A stretch of 6,583 bases of DNA, from contig JAICTW010000157.1 of the NCBI GenBank assembly GCA_025936195.1, positions 1 through 6,583 on the forward strand, given 5' to 3'. This document shows, piece by piece, positions 1 to 5,453 of the stretch (its first letter is position 1; every line of letters starts with the position of its first letter). The translations under genes and the position numbers were made by a program. Below the pieces are notes generated by a model. The model had not been told where the DNA came from. It was given only the letters and a program-made list of their open reading frames with translations, and ran no database searches. Origin of the DNA: Flavisolibacter sp. GTDB taxonomy: Bacteria; Bacteroidota; Bacteroidia; Chitinophagales; Chitinophagaceae.

Positions 1-231
1 AATTTGAAGGATGCCATACAATTTTTCTGCATTCATCCACTTGTCCGCAATAATGCCTGTAATAGCCGGCATAAAAAGAGAAGCCAAAGCCATAGTGGAA
101 AATATAGCGCCGAATTGAGGGAAACTCCATCCTTTTGCATTTAAACAATAGGTACCAATCGTTATCAGCCATGCTCCCCAAACAAAAAATTGCAGAAAGC
201 TTAGAATGGTCAAACGAATCTTAATATTCAT
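1..231 (-). CDS. Nucleoside:H+ symporter, NupG/XapB-type MFS permease (N-terminal part only)
   Basis: Translating the minus strand from the ATG at 231-229 gives 77 residues that stay open to the window edge, so the C-terminal four fifths are missing. The protein begins MNIKIRLTILSFLQFFVWGA and continues through ITIGTYCLNAKGW, then FGAIFSTMALASLFMPAITG and IIADKWMNAEKLYGI. This closely follows the start of E. coli NupG as I remember it (MNLKLQLKILSFLQF, then GSWLTTLGSY, FMPALLGIVADKW), which defines the nucleoside:H+ symporter branch of the major facilitator superfamily. TM1 is at about residues 6-26 and TM2 at about 40-62, followed by the MFS A-type loop (ADKW). The protein would sit in the inner membrane and import nucleosides by proton symport; the exact substrate is inferred from family. 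It is divergent from mqnE across a 186-bp gap. The start is supported by the alignment of its first residues with NupG. Confidence 0.88.
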   Translation of the reverse strand, partial: MNIKIRLTILSFLQFFVWGAWLITIGTYCLNAKGWSFPQFGAIFSTMALASLFMPAITGIIADKWMNAEKLYGILQI

Positions 232-257
232 CCGGGTTAGTTTTAATTGTGCGGTAA

Positions 258-273
258 GATAAAAAGTTTTATC
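258..273. repeat. AT-rich palindrome in the divergent intergenic region
   Basis: GATAAAAAGTTTTATC consists of 7-bp perfect inverted arms (258-264 and 267-273) around an AG centre. With only two central bases it cannot form a stable hairpin, so a dimeric DNA-binding protein site is the more natural reading. It lies 27 bp upstream of the transporter ATG, inside its presumed 5' leader. In AT-rich DNA such a palindrome can also arise by chance. Confidence 0.35.
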
Positions 274-351
274 AACCTACCTTCTAATCCCGCTCATTTG
301 TTTTTGCCATACGGCCGAAACAAATCGTTAATAGTTTTCCTGTATAAACGT

Positions 352-386
352 CAAAACTAACCTGCGTCATAAAACACGTTTGTCAA
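352..386 (-). promoter_or_regulatory. Candidate Bacteroidota promoter for the nucleoside transporter
   Basis: On the minus strand, TAGTTTTG (359-352) fits the Bacteroidetes -7 consensus TAnnTTTG exactly. A TTG at 386-384 could be the -33 element, but the 24-bp gap is longer than the usual 17-23. Transcription would begin near 345 and leave a leader of about 110 bases that contains the 258-273 palindrome. The box also lies just upstream of the mqnE promoter candidate, so the two promoters would be back to back. Confidence 0.3.
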
Positions 387-391
387 GTACC

Positions 392-399
392 TACCTTTG
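392..399 (+). promoter_or_regulatory. Candidate -7 box of the mqnE promoter
   Basis: TACCTTTG is a perfect match to the Bacteroidetes -7 consensus TAnnTTTG and lies 18 bp before the mqnE ATG, implying a very short leader. No convincing TTG sits at the usual -33 distance; the nearest TTTG (379-382) is too close. There is no Shine-Dalgarno sequence before the start, which is normal in this phylum. Confidence 0.45.
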
Positions 400-417
400 C
401 TGCGCAAATCATAACCT

Positions 418-1548
418 ATGACCGAAGAAGTGCTGGCTCCATCAGCGCCATTTAAAAATGCTGATCCTGAGTTACAAACCATAGCTGATAAAATTTATGC
501 AGGGCAACGGCTTTCCAAAGAAGATGGCATTCTCCTTTTTGAAAAAGCCGATCTTTCCTTTGTGGGCTCATTAGCCAATTATGTTCGCGAAAAACTGCAT
601 GGCGATAAGGTTTTCTTCAATCGAAATTTTCATATTGAGCCAACCAATGTTTGTGTGTTCAGTTGCAATTTCTGCTCTTACTCCCGATTGTATGCACACC
701 GTGAAGAAGGATGGGAATTAAGTTTGGATGACATGATGAACATCGTTAAAAAATACGATGGACAACCGGTTACGGAAGTGCATATTGTTGGCGGCGTTCA
801 TCCCAAAATGAATTTGTATTTTTTTGCTGATCTTTTAAAAGCCATTAAAGCACACAGGCCCGATCTGCACATCAAAGCCTTTACCGCAGTGGAACTGGAC
901 TATATGTTCCGCAAAGCGAAAGTGAGTTTGGATGAAGGTGTTCGGATTTTGAAGGAAGCAGGATTGAATTCCATTCCCGGCGGTGGCGCAGAAATTTTTG
1001 ATCAGGAAATCCGTGAAAAAATTTGTGCCGATAAAGTAGATGCTGAAGGATGGCTGGCTATTCACGAAGCTATTCACAAGGCAGGAATGCATAGCAATGC
1101 CACCATGCTTTACGGTCATATTGAAAACTATGAACACCGTGTAGATCACATGGACCGCTTGAGACAATTGCAGGATAAAACAGGCGGCTTCAACACCTTC
1201 ATTCCATTGAAATTCCGCAATGGTGGTAATGACATGAGCCACGTGCCCGAAATAAGTTTGGTAGAAGATTTGAAATTGTATTCCATTGCCCGTTTGTACA
1301 TGGACAACTTCCCTCATCTGAAAGCCTACTGGCCCATGCTCGGAAGACAGAATGCACAGCTATCACTTTCATTTGGTGTTGATGATATTGACGGTACCAT
1401 TGATGACACTACCAAAATTTATTCAATGGCCGGAGCCGAAGAACAAAAACCGGAAATGAGCACTGAAGAAATTGTAACATTGGTAAAGCAGGTAAAGCGC
1501 AAGCCGGTGGAGAGAGATACGCTGTATAATACGATCACTGAATATTAA
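418..1548 (+). CDS. mqnE: Aminofutalosine synthase (radical SAM, menaquinone biosynthesis)
   Basis: This 376-residue protein belongs to the MqnE/CofH group of radical SAM enzymes. The iron-sulfur motif CX3CX2C is at C79, C83 and C86 (within TNVCVFSCNFCSYSR), preceded by HIEPTN. VHIVGGVHPK (121-130) lies in the SAM-binding region. LKEAGLNSIPGGGAEIF (178-194) is the stretch typical of MqnE rather than of MqnC or of F420 CofH. MqnE joins 3-(1-carboxyvinyloxy)benzoate to SAM's adenosyl group to give aminofutalosine, the second step after MqnA in the futalosine route to menaquinone; it acts in the cytoplasm. Length is usual for the family. No other mqn gene is in the window, so it is transcribed alone here, as the scattered mqn genes of many Bacteroidota are. 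The start at 418 follows a perfect -7 box and gives a family-like N-terminus. Functional assignment is from motifs, with the CofH-like paralogue as the only serious alternative. Confidence 0.93.
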   Translation: MTEEVLAPSAPFKNADPELQTIADKIYAGQRLSKEDGILLFEKADLSFVGSLANYVREKLHGDKVFFNRNFHIEPTNVCVFSCNFCSYSRLYAHREEGWELSLDDMMNIVKKYDGQPVTEVHIVGGVHPKMNLYFFADLLKAIKAHRPDLHIKAFTAVELDYMFRKAKVSLDEGVRILKEAGLNSIPGGGAEIFDQEIREKICADKVDAEGWLAIHEAIHKAGMHSNATMLYGHIENYEHRVDHMDRLRQLQDKTGGFNTFIPLKFRNGGNDMSHVPEISLVEDLKLYSIARLYMDNFPHLKAYWPMLGRQNAQLSLSFGVDDIDGTIDDTTKIYSMAGAEEQKPEMSTEEIVTLVKQVKRKPVERDTLYNTITEY

Positions 1549-1558
1549 GAACAGCAAA

Positions 1559-1584
1559 ACTCGTGAACTTGTGAACTCGTAAAC
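1559..1584. repeat. Short imperfect tandem repeat, period 8, downstream of mqnE
   Basis: Three 8-bp units follow each other: ACTCGTGA (1559), ACTTGTGA (1567) and ACTCGTAA (1575), then AC. The units differ by single transitions, with consensus ACTYGTRA. The repeat starts 11 bp after the mqnE stop codon, in the intergenic gap before the Bax-inhibitor gene. It does not form a terminator-like stem. It may be a dispersed intergenic repeat, but copy number elsewhere cannot be seen from this window. Confidence 0.55.
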
Positions 1585-1610
1585 ACTACAACAACATCTT
1601 GTTAATACTA

Positions 1611-1641
1611 TTGGAGATTTCTTTTCTTCGGTTTAAATTGT
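1611..1641 (+). promoter_or_regulatory. Candidate promoter of the Bax-inhibitor-1 family gene
   Basis: TTG at 1611-1613 followed after 20 bp by TAAATTGT (1634-1641) resembles the Bacteroidetes TTG-N(17-23)-TAnnTTTG arrangement, with a mismatch in the -7 box. The region after it (ATTTTTATTAAA directly before the ATG) is strongly A/T-rich, as expected for SD-independent initiation in this phylum. Confidence 0.3.
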
Positions 1642-1660
1642 ACCATTAATTTTTATTAAA

Positions 1661-2362
1661 ATGAACGAAGACATTCTTTTTTCCTCACCCGAACAGGTGG
1701 CACAGGAACAACAAAAATTCATTACAAAAGTTTATGGATGGATGGCAGCTGCATTAGCCATTACAGGATTGGTGGCCTGGTGGACGGCCAGTTCTCAAAG
1801 CATGATTGAGTTTATTGTTTTGAACCGTGGCGTCTTTATTGTTATGCTCATAGGTCAGCTTCTGCTGGTGGGAAGTCTTGCCGGCTGGATCAATAAAATG
1901 TCCTCTCAGGTAGCAACGATCATTTTTATTGCTTATTCAGTACTTACCGGTCTCACCTTCTCTGCTCTTTTTCTTATTTACACAGCAGGGTCGCTGGCCA
2001 CTACATTTTTAATTACCGGTGGCATGTTCGCCGTGATGAGCATTTACGGATGGACCACAGGCAACGACCTTACCAAATTCGGAAGCTTGTTGTTCATGCT
2101 CCTCATTGGATTGATCGTTGCTTCTATTGTAAATATTTTCCTGGGCAGCACTATGCTTTACTGGATATCTACCTATGTTGGCATTTTCATTTTCACAGGT
2201 CTTGTTGCTTACGATACGCAAAAGATCAAGAACATGGGCGCATCCATAGCAGAAGGAACAGAGGAGCATCGAAAAGGAGCCATCATTGGTGCATTGAGTT
2301 TATACCTTGATTTTATTAATCTCTTCCTGATGTTGTTGAGAATATTTGGGAACAGAAGGTAA
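1661..2362 (+). CDS. Bax inhibitor-1/YccA family membrane protein
   Basis: The 233-residue protein has a polar N-terminal tail (1-20) and seven hydrophobic segments at about 22-45, 51-72, 81-103, 107-130, 139-161, 164-185 and 204-228, the transmembrane Bax-inhibitor-motif architecture. Two family signatures are clear: VAYDTQKIK (182-190) and LYLDFINLFLMLLRIFG (214-230), ending in a short basic NRR tail. D185 and D217 are the acidic residues that, from the B. subtilis YetJ structure, would be expected to form the pH-sensitive aspartate pair closing a calcium-leak pore. Bacterial members such as YetJ conduct Ca2+, and E. coli YccA is a substrate and modulator of FtsH; which applies here is not known. 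The loop between the two signatures (GASIAEGTEEHRKG) is hydrophilic. The gene is monocistronic: about 110 bp separate it from mqnE and a strong terminator follows 24 bp after its stop. Confidence 0.92.
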   Translation: MNEDILFSSPEQVAQEQQKFITKVYGWMAAALAITGLVAWWTASSQSMIEFIVLNRGVFIVMLIGQLLLVGSLAGWINKMSSQVATIIFIAYSVLTGLTFSALFLIYTAGSLATTFLITGGMFAVMSIYGWTTGNDLTKFGSLLFMLLIGLIVASIVNIFLGSTMLYWISTYVGIFIFTGLVAYDTQKIKNMGASIAEGTEEHRKGAIIGALSLYLDFINLFLMLLRIFGNRR

Positions 2363-2386
2363 GCTGCCGCATTCTAAAAAAATCCG

Positions 2387-2412
2387 AACCGCTTCTTTTG
2401 AAGCGGTTTTTT
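2387..2412 (+). terminator. Intrinsic (rho-independent) terminator
   Basis: AACCGCTTC (2387-2395), a TTTT loop and the exact complement GAAGCGGTT (2400-2408) form a perfect 9-bp stem that runs straight into six T residues (2407-2412). It is placed 24 bp after the stop of the Bax-inhibitor-1 gene. A run of seven A residues at 2376-2382 lies upstream of the stem, so weak termination of minus-strand transcription is also possible. Confidence 0.9.
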
Positions 2413-2483
2413 GTTGCATTAAGCATTGAAAGAAGTGCATGAGTTGTAGGATAAAAGTGAAAACATGTGATGTTGTTAAAGGC

Positions 2484-2491
2484 TACCTTTA
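2484..2491 (+). promoter_or_regulatory. Weak -7-like box before the MmcQ/YjbR gene
   Basis: TACCTTTA matches seven of the eight positions of TAnnTTTG and lies about 50 bp before the ATG at 2542. No -33 TTG is visible at the right distance. If real, it lies inside the longer reading frame that starts at 2467 and therefore supports the downstream start. Confidence 0.2.
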
Positions 2492-2541
2492 ATTACAGCA
2501 AAAAAGATCGGGTAAATAACGTAAGCTCATCAACTCATTCT

Positions 2542-2868
2542 ATGGTCAGTATTGAAACCTTCAGAAAAATTGCACTCTCTTTTCCCGGAACAGAAGAGAA
2601 ACCACACTTCGACCGAATGGCGTTTAAAGTTATCGGCAAACGAATTTTTGCTACAATAAAGGAAGGAAACAATACCGCAAACATTAAACTTCCCTTGCAC
2701 GACCAAACTGTTTACTGTGCTTTAGAAGCCATAGCTGTTTACCCGATTCCCAACAAATTTGGATTACAGGGCTGGACAAGCTTTGAACTCAATAAACTTC
2801 CTGCAGAGCTTGTTTCCGACGCTTTACTAACAGCCTATCAGGAAGTGATGAAAACCCAAAAACAATAA
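2542..2868 (+). CDS. MmcQ/YjbR family protein (CyaY-like fold)
   Basis: The 108-residue product begins MVSIETFRKIALSFPGTEEK and continues PHFDRMAFKVIGKRIFATI, NIKLPLHDQ and GLQGWTSFEL. This is the MmcQ/YjbR pattern: an N-terminal helix, the 'LP(G/E)xEExPHF' stretch, then the beta strands of the 'F+V.GK.FA.' block and the late G-W tryptophan. Proteins of this fold are small, cytosolic and often annotated as DNA-binding, but their cellular role is not established. The frame is open from an earlier ATG at 2467 (133 residues), but the extra 25 residues are polar, low in family-like content and cover a -7-like box, and family members usually start where the 2542 ATG falls, so I prefer 2542. The SMR transporter gene follows after 43 bp with no visible terminator, so the two may be co-transcribed. 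Confidence 0.85.
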   Translation: MVSIETFRKIALSFPGTEEKPHFDRMAFKVIGKRIFATIKEGNNTANIKLPLHDQTVYCALEAIAVYPIPNKFGLQGWTSFELNKLPAELVSDALLTAYQEVMKTQKQ

Positions 2869-2911
2869 TTTTACCGCTCTATAAAATTTAATTGAACCAA
2901 TAGCGTACTAC

Positions 2912-3238
2912 ATGAACTGGATTTTATTGATCATTGCCGGTCTTTTTGAAACAGGTTTTGCTGCCTGCCTTGGAAAAGCCAAACAAAGCACAGGTTCCAC
3001 AGCAACCTTATGGTTCATTGGTTTTTTAATTTGTTTGATCATTAGCATGTCCCTGCTTTACAAGGCAGTGCAAACACTTCCCATTGGCACTGCTTATGCG
3101 GTTTGGACGGGCATTGGTGCAGTAGGTACTGCATTGGTTGGCATTTTCGTTTTTAAAGAACCTACAGAGTTTTGGAGAATTTTTTTTATTGCCACGCTCA
3201 TCGGCTCCATAATAGGATTAAAAGCAGCTTCGCATTAG
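2912..3238 (+). CDS. Small multidrug resistance (SMR) transporter, SugE/Gdx-like
   Basis: This 108-residue protein has four transmembrane segments at about 2-20, 31-52, 57-79 and 85-104. It carries the essential membrane glutamate E13 and the near-invariant LPIGTAYAVWTGIGAVG stretch (56-72), ending GLKAASH as in SugE/Gdx proteins. SMR proteins work as antiparallel dimers in the inner membrane and exchange protons for cations; the SugE/Gdx branch exports guanidinium. TM3 and TM4 fit that branch. TM1 departs from it: residue 16 is Phe, where Gdx/SugE proteins have a Trp near the substrate (ExxW), and the TM1-TM2 connection (GKAKQSTGSTA) is about three residues longer. S45 appears to match the Gdx substrate-site serine. 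The substrate is therefore uncertain: guanidinium-like, quaternary ammonium or another cation. Only one SMR gene is present, so a homodimer is expected. No guanidine riboswitch is seen in the 43-bp upstream gap. Confidence 0.88.
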   Translation: MNWILLIIAGLFETGFAACLGKAKQSTGSTATLWFIGFLICLIISMSLLYKAVQTLPIGTAYAVWTGIGAVGTALVGIFVFKEPTEFWRIFFIATLIGSIIGLKAASH

Positions 3239-3342
3239 GGTTTCAGCAGAAAAAACAATTCAACCAATACATTGTATCCTAAGACCACGATTAGAATAAA
3301 CGGAGTACTGATAAGTGTGCCATTATCCCGGCAGAAAGCGGC

Positions 3343-3356
3343 CCTGCAACTGCAGG
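3343..3356. promoter_or_regulatory. GC-rich palindrome, candidate operator of the RsbQ-kinase operon
   Basis: CCTGCAACTGCAGG has 6-bp perfect inverted arms (3343-3348, 3351-3356) around AC. It stands 8 bp upstream of the likely -7 box at 3365 and so would occupy the spacer of that promoter, a usual position for a repressor site. The rest of the 161-bp gap after the SMR gene (3239-3399) shows no other gene or clear terminator. Confidence 0.3.
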
Positions 3357-3364
3357 TAAATAGT

Positions 3365-3372
3365 TATCTTCG
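3365..3372 (+). promoter_or_regulatory. Candidate -7 box for the rsbQ-like operon
   Basis: TATCTTCG matches TAnnTTTG in seven of eight positions and is 27 bp before the hydrolase ATG. No obvious -33 TTG is found at the expected spacing; this weakens the call or implies activator dependence. It would drive all three overlapping genes, since no other promoter gap exists between them. Confidence 0.35.
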
Positions 3373-3399
3373 GGCACAACCCAAAAATACCAGCGAAAC

Positions 3400-4206
3400 A
3401 TGACCCAATCTATTTCGGAAAGAAATAACGTAAAAATATTTGGCAAAGGCAGTCAGCCTATGTTGTTCGCACACGGATTTGGATGCGATCAAAACATGTG
3501 GCGCTTTGTAGCTCCCGCTTTTGAAAACGATTACCGGGTCATTTTATTTGATTATGTTGGCGCAGGCAAGTCAGATAAATCTGCATACAACAGCGAACGC
3601 TATTCTTCCCTGAATGGTTATGCACAGGACGTACTGGACATTTGCCGGGAACTGGATTTGGAAGACGTGATCTTTGTAGGCCATTCGGTAAGTTCCATGA
3701 TCGGTCTTTTGGCGGCTACTGAAGAACCAAAATATTTCGAACGGTTGGTCATGGTGGGACCGTCACCCTGTTATATCAATAAGGAAGATTACAAAGGAGG
3801 TTTTGAACGAAAGGACATAGAATCTTTATTGGAAACCATGGAAAAGAACTATATCGGCTGGTCTAATTTTTTAGCGCCAAACATTATGGGCAATAAAGAC
3901 CGTCCCCATCTGGGCAAAGAATTAACGGAAAGCTTTTGTTCTACCGATCCGTTAATAGCACGCCAGTTTGCAGAAGCAACTTTTTTTTCAGACAACAGGA
4001 AAGATCTCCAAAAATTTAAACTGCCTTCACTGATCCTTCAGTGTTCGGAAGATATTATTGCACCAATGGAAGTGGGCGAATACCTGTCGAAACATTTGCC
4101 CAACAGTACCATGCGTATTATGAAAGCCACCGGTCATTGTCCGCACATGAGCGAACCGGAAGAAACCATTTCCCTGATCAGGGATTATTTATTTGAAGCA
4201 GCATGA
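3400..4206 (+). CDS. rsbQ: RsbQ-type alpha/beta hydrolase (sensor partner of a PAS domain)
   Basis: The 268-residue protein has almost the same length as B. subtilis RsbQ (269) and shares long blocks with it as I recall the sequence: HGFGCDQNMW (25-34), RVILFDYVGAGKSD (46-59), GYAQDVLD (73-80), VGHSVSSMIG (93-102), LVMVGPSPCY (116-125), MEKNYIGW (147-154), FCSTDPLIARQFA (179-191), LILQCSEDIIA (211-221) and GHCPHMSEPEETI (245-257). The catalytic triad is complete: S96 in GHSVS, D218 and H246. It is a soluble cytoplasmic protein. RsbQ in Bacillus acts with the PAS domain of phosphatase RsbP in energy-stress signalling; plant D14/KAI2 receptors are distant relatives. Here the stop overlaps the start of a PAS histidine kinase (ATGA), which points to the same hydrolase-PAS partnership. 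The true ligand is unknown. An ordinary metabolic hydrolase is the alternative but fits the motifs and context less well. Confidence 0.93.
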   Translation: MTQSISERNNVKIFGKGSQPMLFAHGFGCDQNMWRFVAPAFENDYRVILFDYVGAGKSDKSAYNSERYSSLNGYAQDVLDICRELDLEDVIFVGHSVSSMIGLLAATEEPKYFERLVMVGPSPCYINKEDYKGGFERKDIESLLETMEKNYIGWSNFLAPNIMGNKDRPHLGKELTESFCSTDPLIARQFAEATFFSDNRKDLQKFKLPSLILQCSEDIIAPMEVGEYLSKHLPNSTMRIMKATGHCPHMSEPEETISLIRDYLFEAA

Positions 4207-5453
4207 TATCAAACTATCTTCGCCAGGCGCCCTGTCTTTATTTTTCCACAAGTAATGACGGTACAGTACTGGAGGTGAATGAGCAGCTATGTCAAATGCT
4301 GGGCTATTCAAAAGAAGATTTGACCGGCAGTAAAGCAGATGTATTCTTTACAGTGGCTACACGTATTTTTCAACAGACCCATTTTTTCCCTTTGCTGAAA
4401 ATGCAGGGACATGCAGAAGAGATTTTTCTTACACTGAAAAAAAGCAATGGTGATGAATTGCCCGTATTGGTTAATGCTGAAAGAAAAACTAATGAAGGGA
4501 ACGACGTTTATGTGCATGCAGGCATTGTAGTGCACAACCGGAAAAAATTTGAAGAAGAACTGATCATAGCCAAAAAAATTGCTGAAAATGCACTTAATGA
4601 AAACACGGCATTAGCCGAGGCAAAGCAGCAATTGCAAAAACACAGTGAAGAACTGGATCATCAAATATCGGTAGTGCACAAACAAAATGAAGAACTGCGG
4701 CAGTTCAATCGGGTGGCCACACATGATATGCAGGAGCCTTTACGAAAGCTCTCTGTTTTTTTAAATATGCTGCTTGAAAACAAAGAACAACAGGAACAAA
4801 AAAATTTGTTGGATAAGATCAGGCGCATGACCGATCAAATGAGGGATATTCTTTCCGGCCTGCAGCAGTATGCATGGTTAAATGACGAGCCGCTGAAGCC
4901 TGTAAACATTAATCTCCATAATCTTCTAACTGCAGCAAAATCGCAGTTGGAAAAAGAATTTCCCGGTGTACAATTGATCATCGAAACAGAAGGCATACAG
5001 GATTTCACTGCCGATTTTGAACAAATGTATTTGCTGTTTTATCAACTATTGTCCAATGCCATCCGCTTCCGCAAGGACAAAGGCAAAGCTCTTGTACACC
5101 TATCAGCAGATACACTTCAACAAAACCAGTTTCGCAATGTGGAAGGCCGGTACAAATATGTTGAATACTTAAGGATACAGATAAAAGACGAAGGGGTTGG
5201 ATTTAATTCTGAATACAAGGAACAGGCGTTCGGGTTATTCAAAAAACTTCATAGGAACAGTGGCCGCGGTGTGGGACTTTCGTTAAGTAAAAAAATCGTT
5301 GACAACCATCAGGGCAGTATCAGTATTGATGGCGAAGAAGGGAAAGGCACTGTGGTAACCATTCTGCTTCCGTTGATTCTTTCTTCTTCGCAAACGGAAG
5401 AAAGTTATAACAGGAAAGAAATACATCTAAAGACCAAAAGCAGAAGCGAATGA
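4203..5453 (+). CDS. Soluble PAS-domain histidine kinase partnered with RsbQ-like hydrolase
   Basis: The 416-residue protein has no transmembrane segment or signal peptide and should be cytosolic. Residues 1-115 are a PAS domain (APCLYFSTSNDGTVLEVNE, MLGYSKEDL, then the TRIFQQTHFFPLLKMQGHAEE block at 53-73 and ELPVLVNAERK). A coiled coil follows at about 113-168. The HisKA segment has phosphoacceptor H174 in ATHDMQEPLRKL. The ATPase domain shows the N box LLSNAIRF (N285), G1 DEGVGF (329-334), the F box FGLFKKLH (343-350), G2 GRGVGLSLSKKI (354-365) and GKGTVVTILLP (360-370 region onward, near 380-390). All catalytic boxes are intact. A charged 25-residue tail closes the protein. The start overlaps the hydrolase stop and its stop overlaps the next ATG, so all three are translationally coupled. 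The kinase probably reads a ligand made or delivered by the hydrolase and passes phosphate to the adjacent receiver; this is inferred from RsbQ-RsbP. Confidence 0.92.
   Translation: MISNYLRQAPCLYFSTSNDGTVLEVNEQLCQMLGYSKEDLTGSKADVFFTVATRIFQQTHFFPLLKMQGHAEEIFLTLKKSNGDELPVLVNAERKTNEGNDVYVHAGIVVHNRKKFEEELIIAKKIAENALNENTALAEAKQQLQKHSEELDHQISVVHKQNEELRQFNRVATHDMQEPLRKLSVFLNMLLENKEQQEQKNLLDKIRRMTDQMRDILSGLQQYAWLNDEPLKPVNINLHNLLTAAKSQLEKEFPGVQLIIETEGIQDFTADFEQMYLLFYQLLSNAIRFRKDKGKALVHLSADTLQQNQFRNVEGRYKYVEYLRIQIKDEGVGFNSEYKEQAFGLFKKLHRNSGRGVGLSLSKKIVDNHQGSISIDGEEGKGTVVTILLPLILSSSQTEESYNRKEIHLKTKSRSE
5380..5405 (+). repeat. Intragenic inverted repeat near the 3' end of the kinase gene
   Basis: CTTTCTTC (5380-5387) and GAAGAAAG (5398-5405) can pair over 8 bp around a 10-base loop in the mRNA, 44 bases before the receiver start codon. 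It lacks a following U tract, so it is not a terminator. It could affect coupling between kinase and receiver translation, but it may only reflect Ser/Lys-rich codons in the kinase tail. Confidence 0.25.

Noticed and set aside
835..1317. 160-codon minus-strand open frame opposite mqnE
   Set aside because: It lies entirely inside the strongly supported mqnE gene, and its translation is rich in Phe, His and Gln with no recognisable motif, as expected of a shadow frame.
2009..2310. Two open frames (one on each strand) inside the Bax-inhibitor-1 gene
   Set aside because: Both are contained in the membrane-protein gene in other frames and have Cys/His-rich, motif-free translations.
2869..2911. 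Possible guanidine riboswitch before the SMR transporter
   Set aside because: The gap is only 43 bp, AT-rich and without stem-loops, too short for a guanidine-I aptamer, and no ACGR-loop hairpins of the other classes are visible.
4308..4535. Minus-strand open frame opposite the PAS region of the kinase
   Set aside because: It is fully covered by the kinase coding sequence and lacks any family feature.
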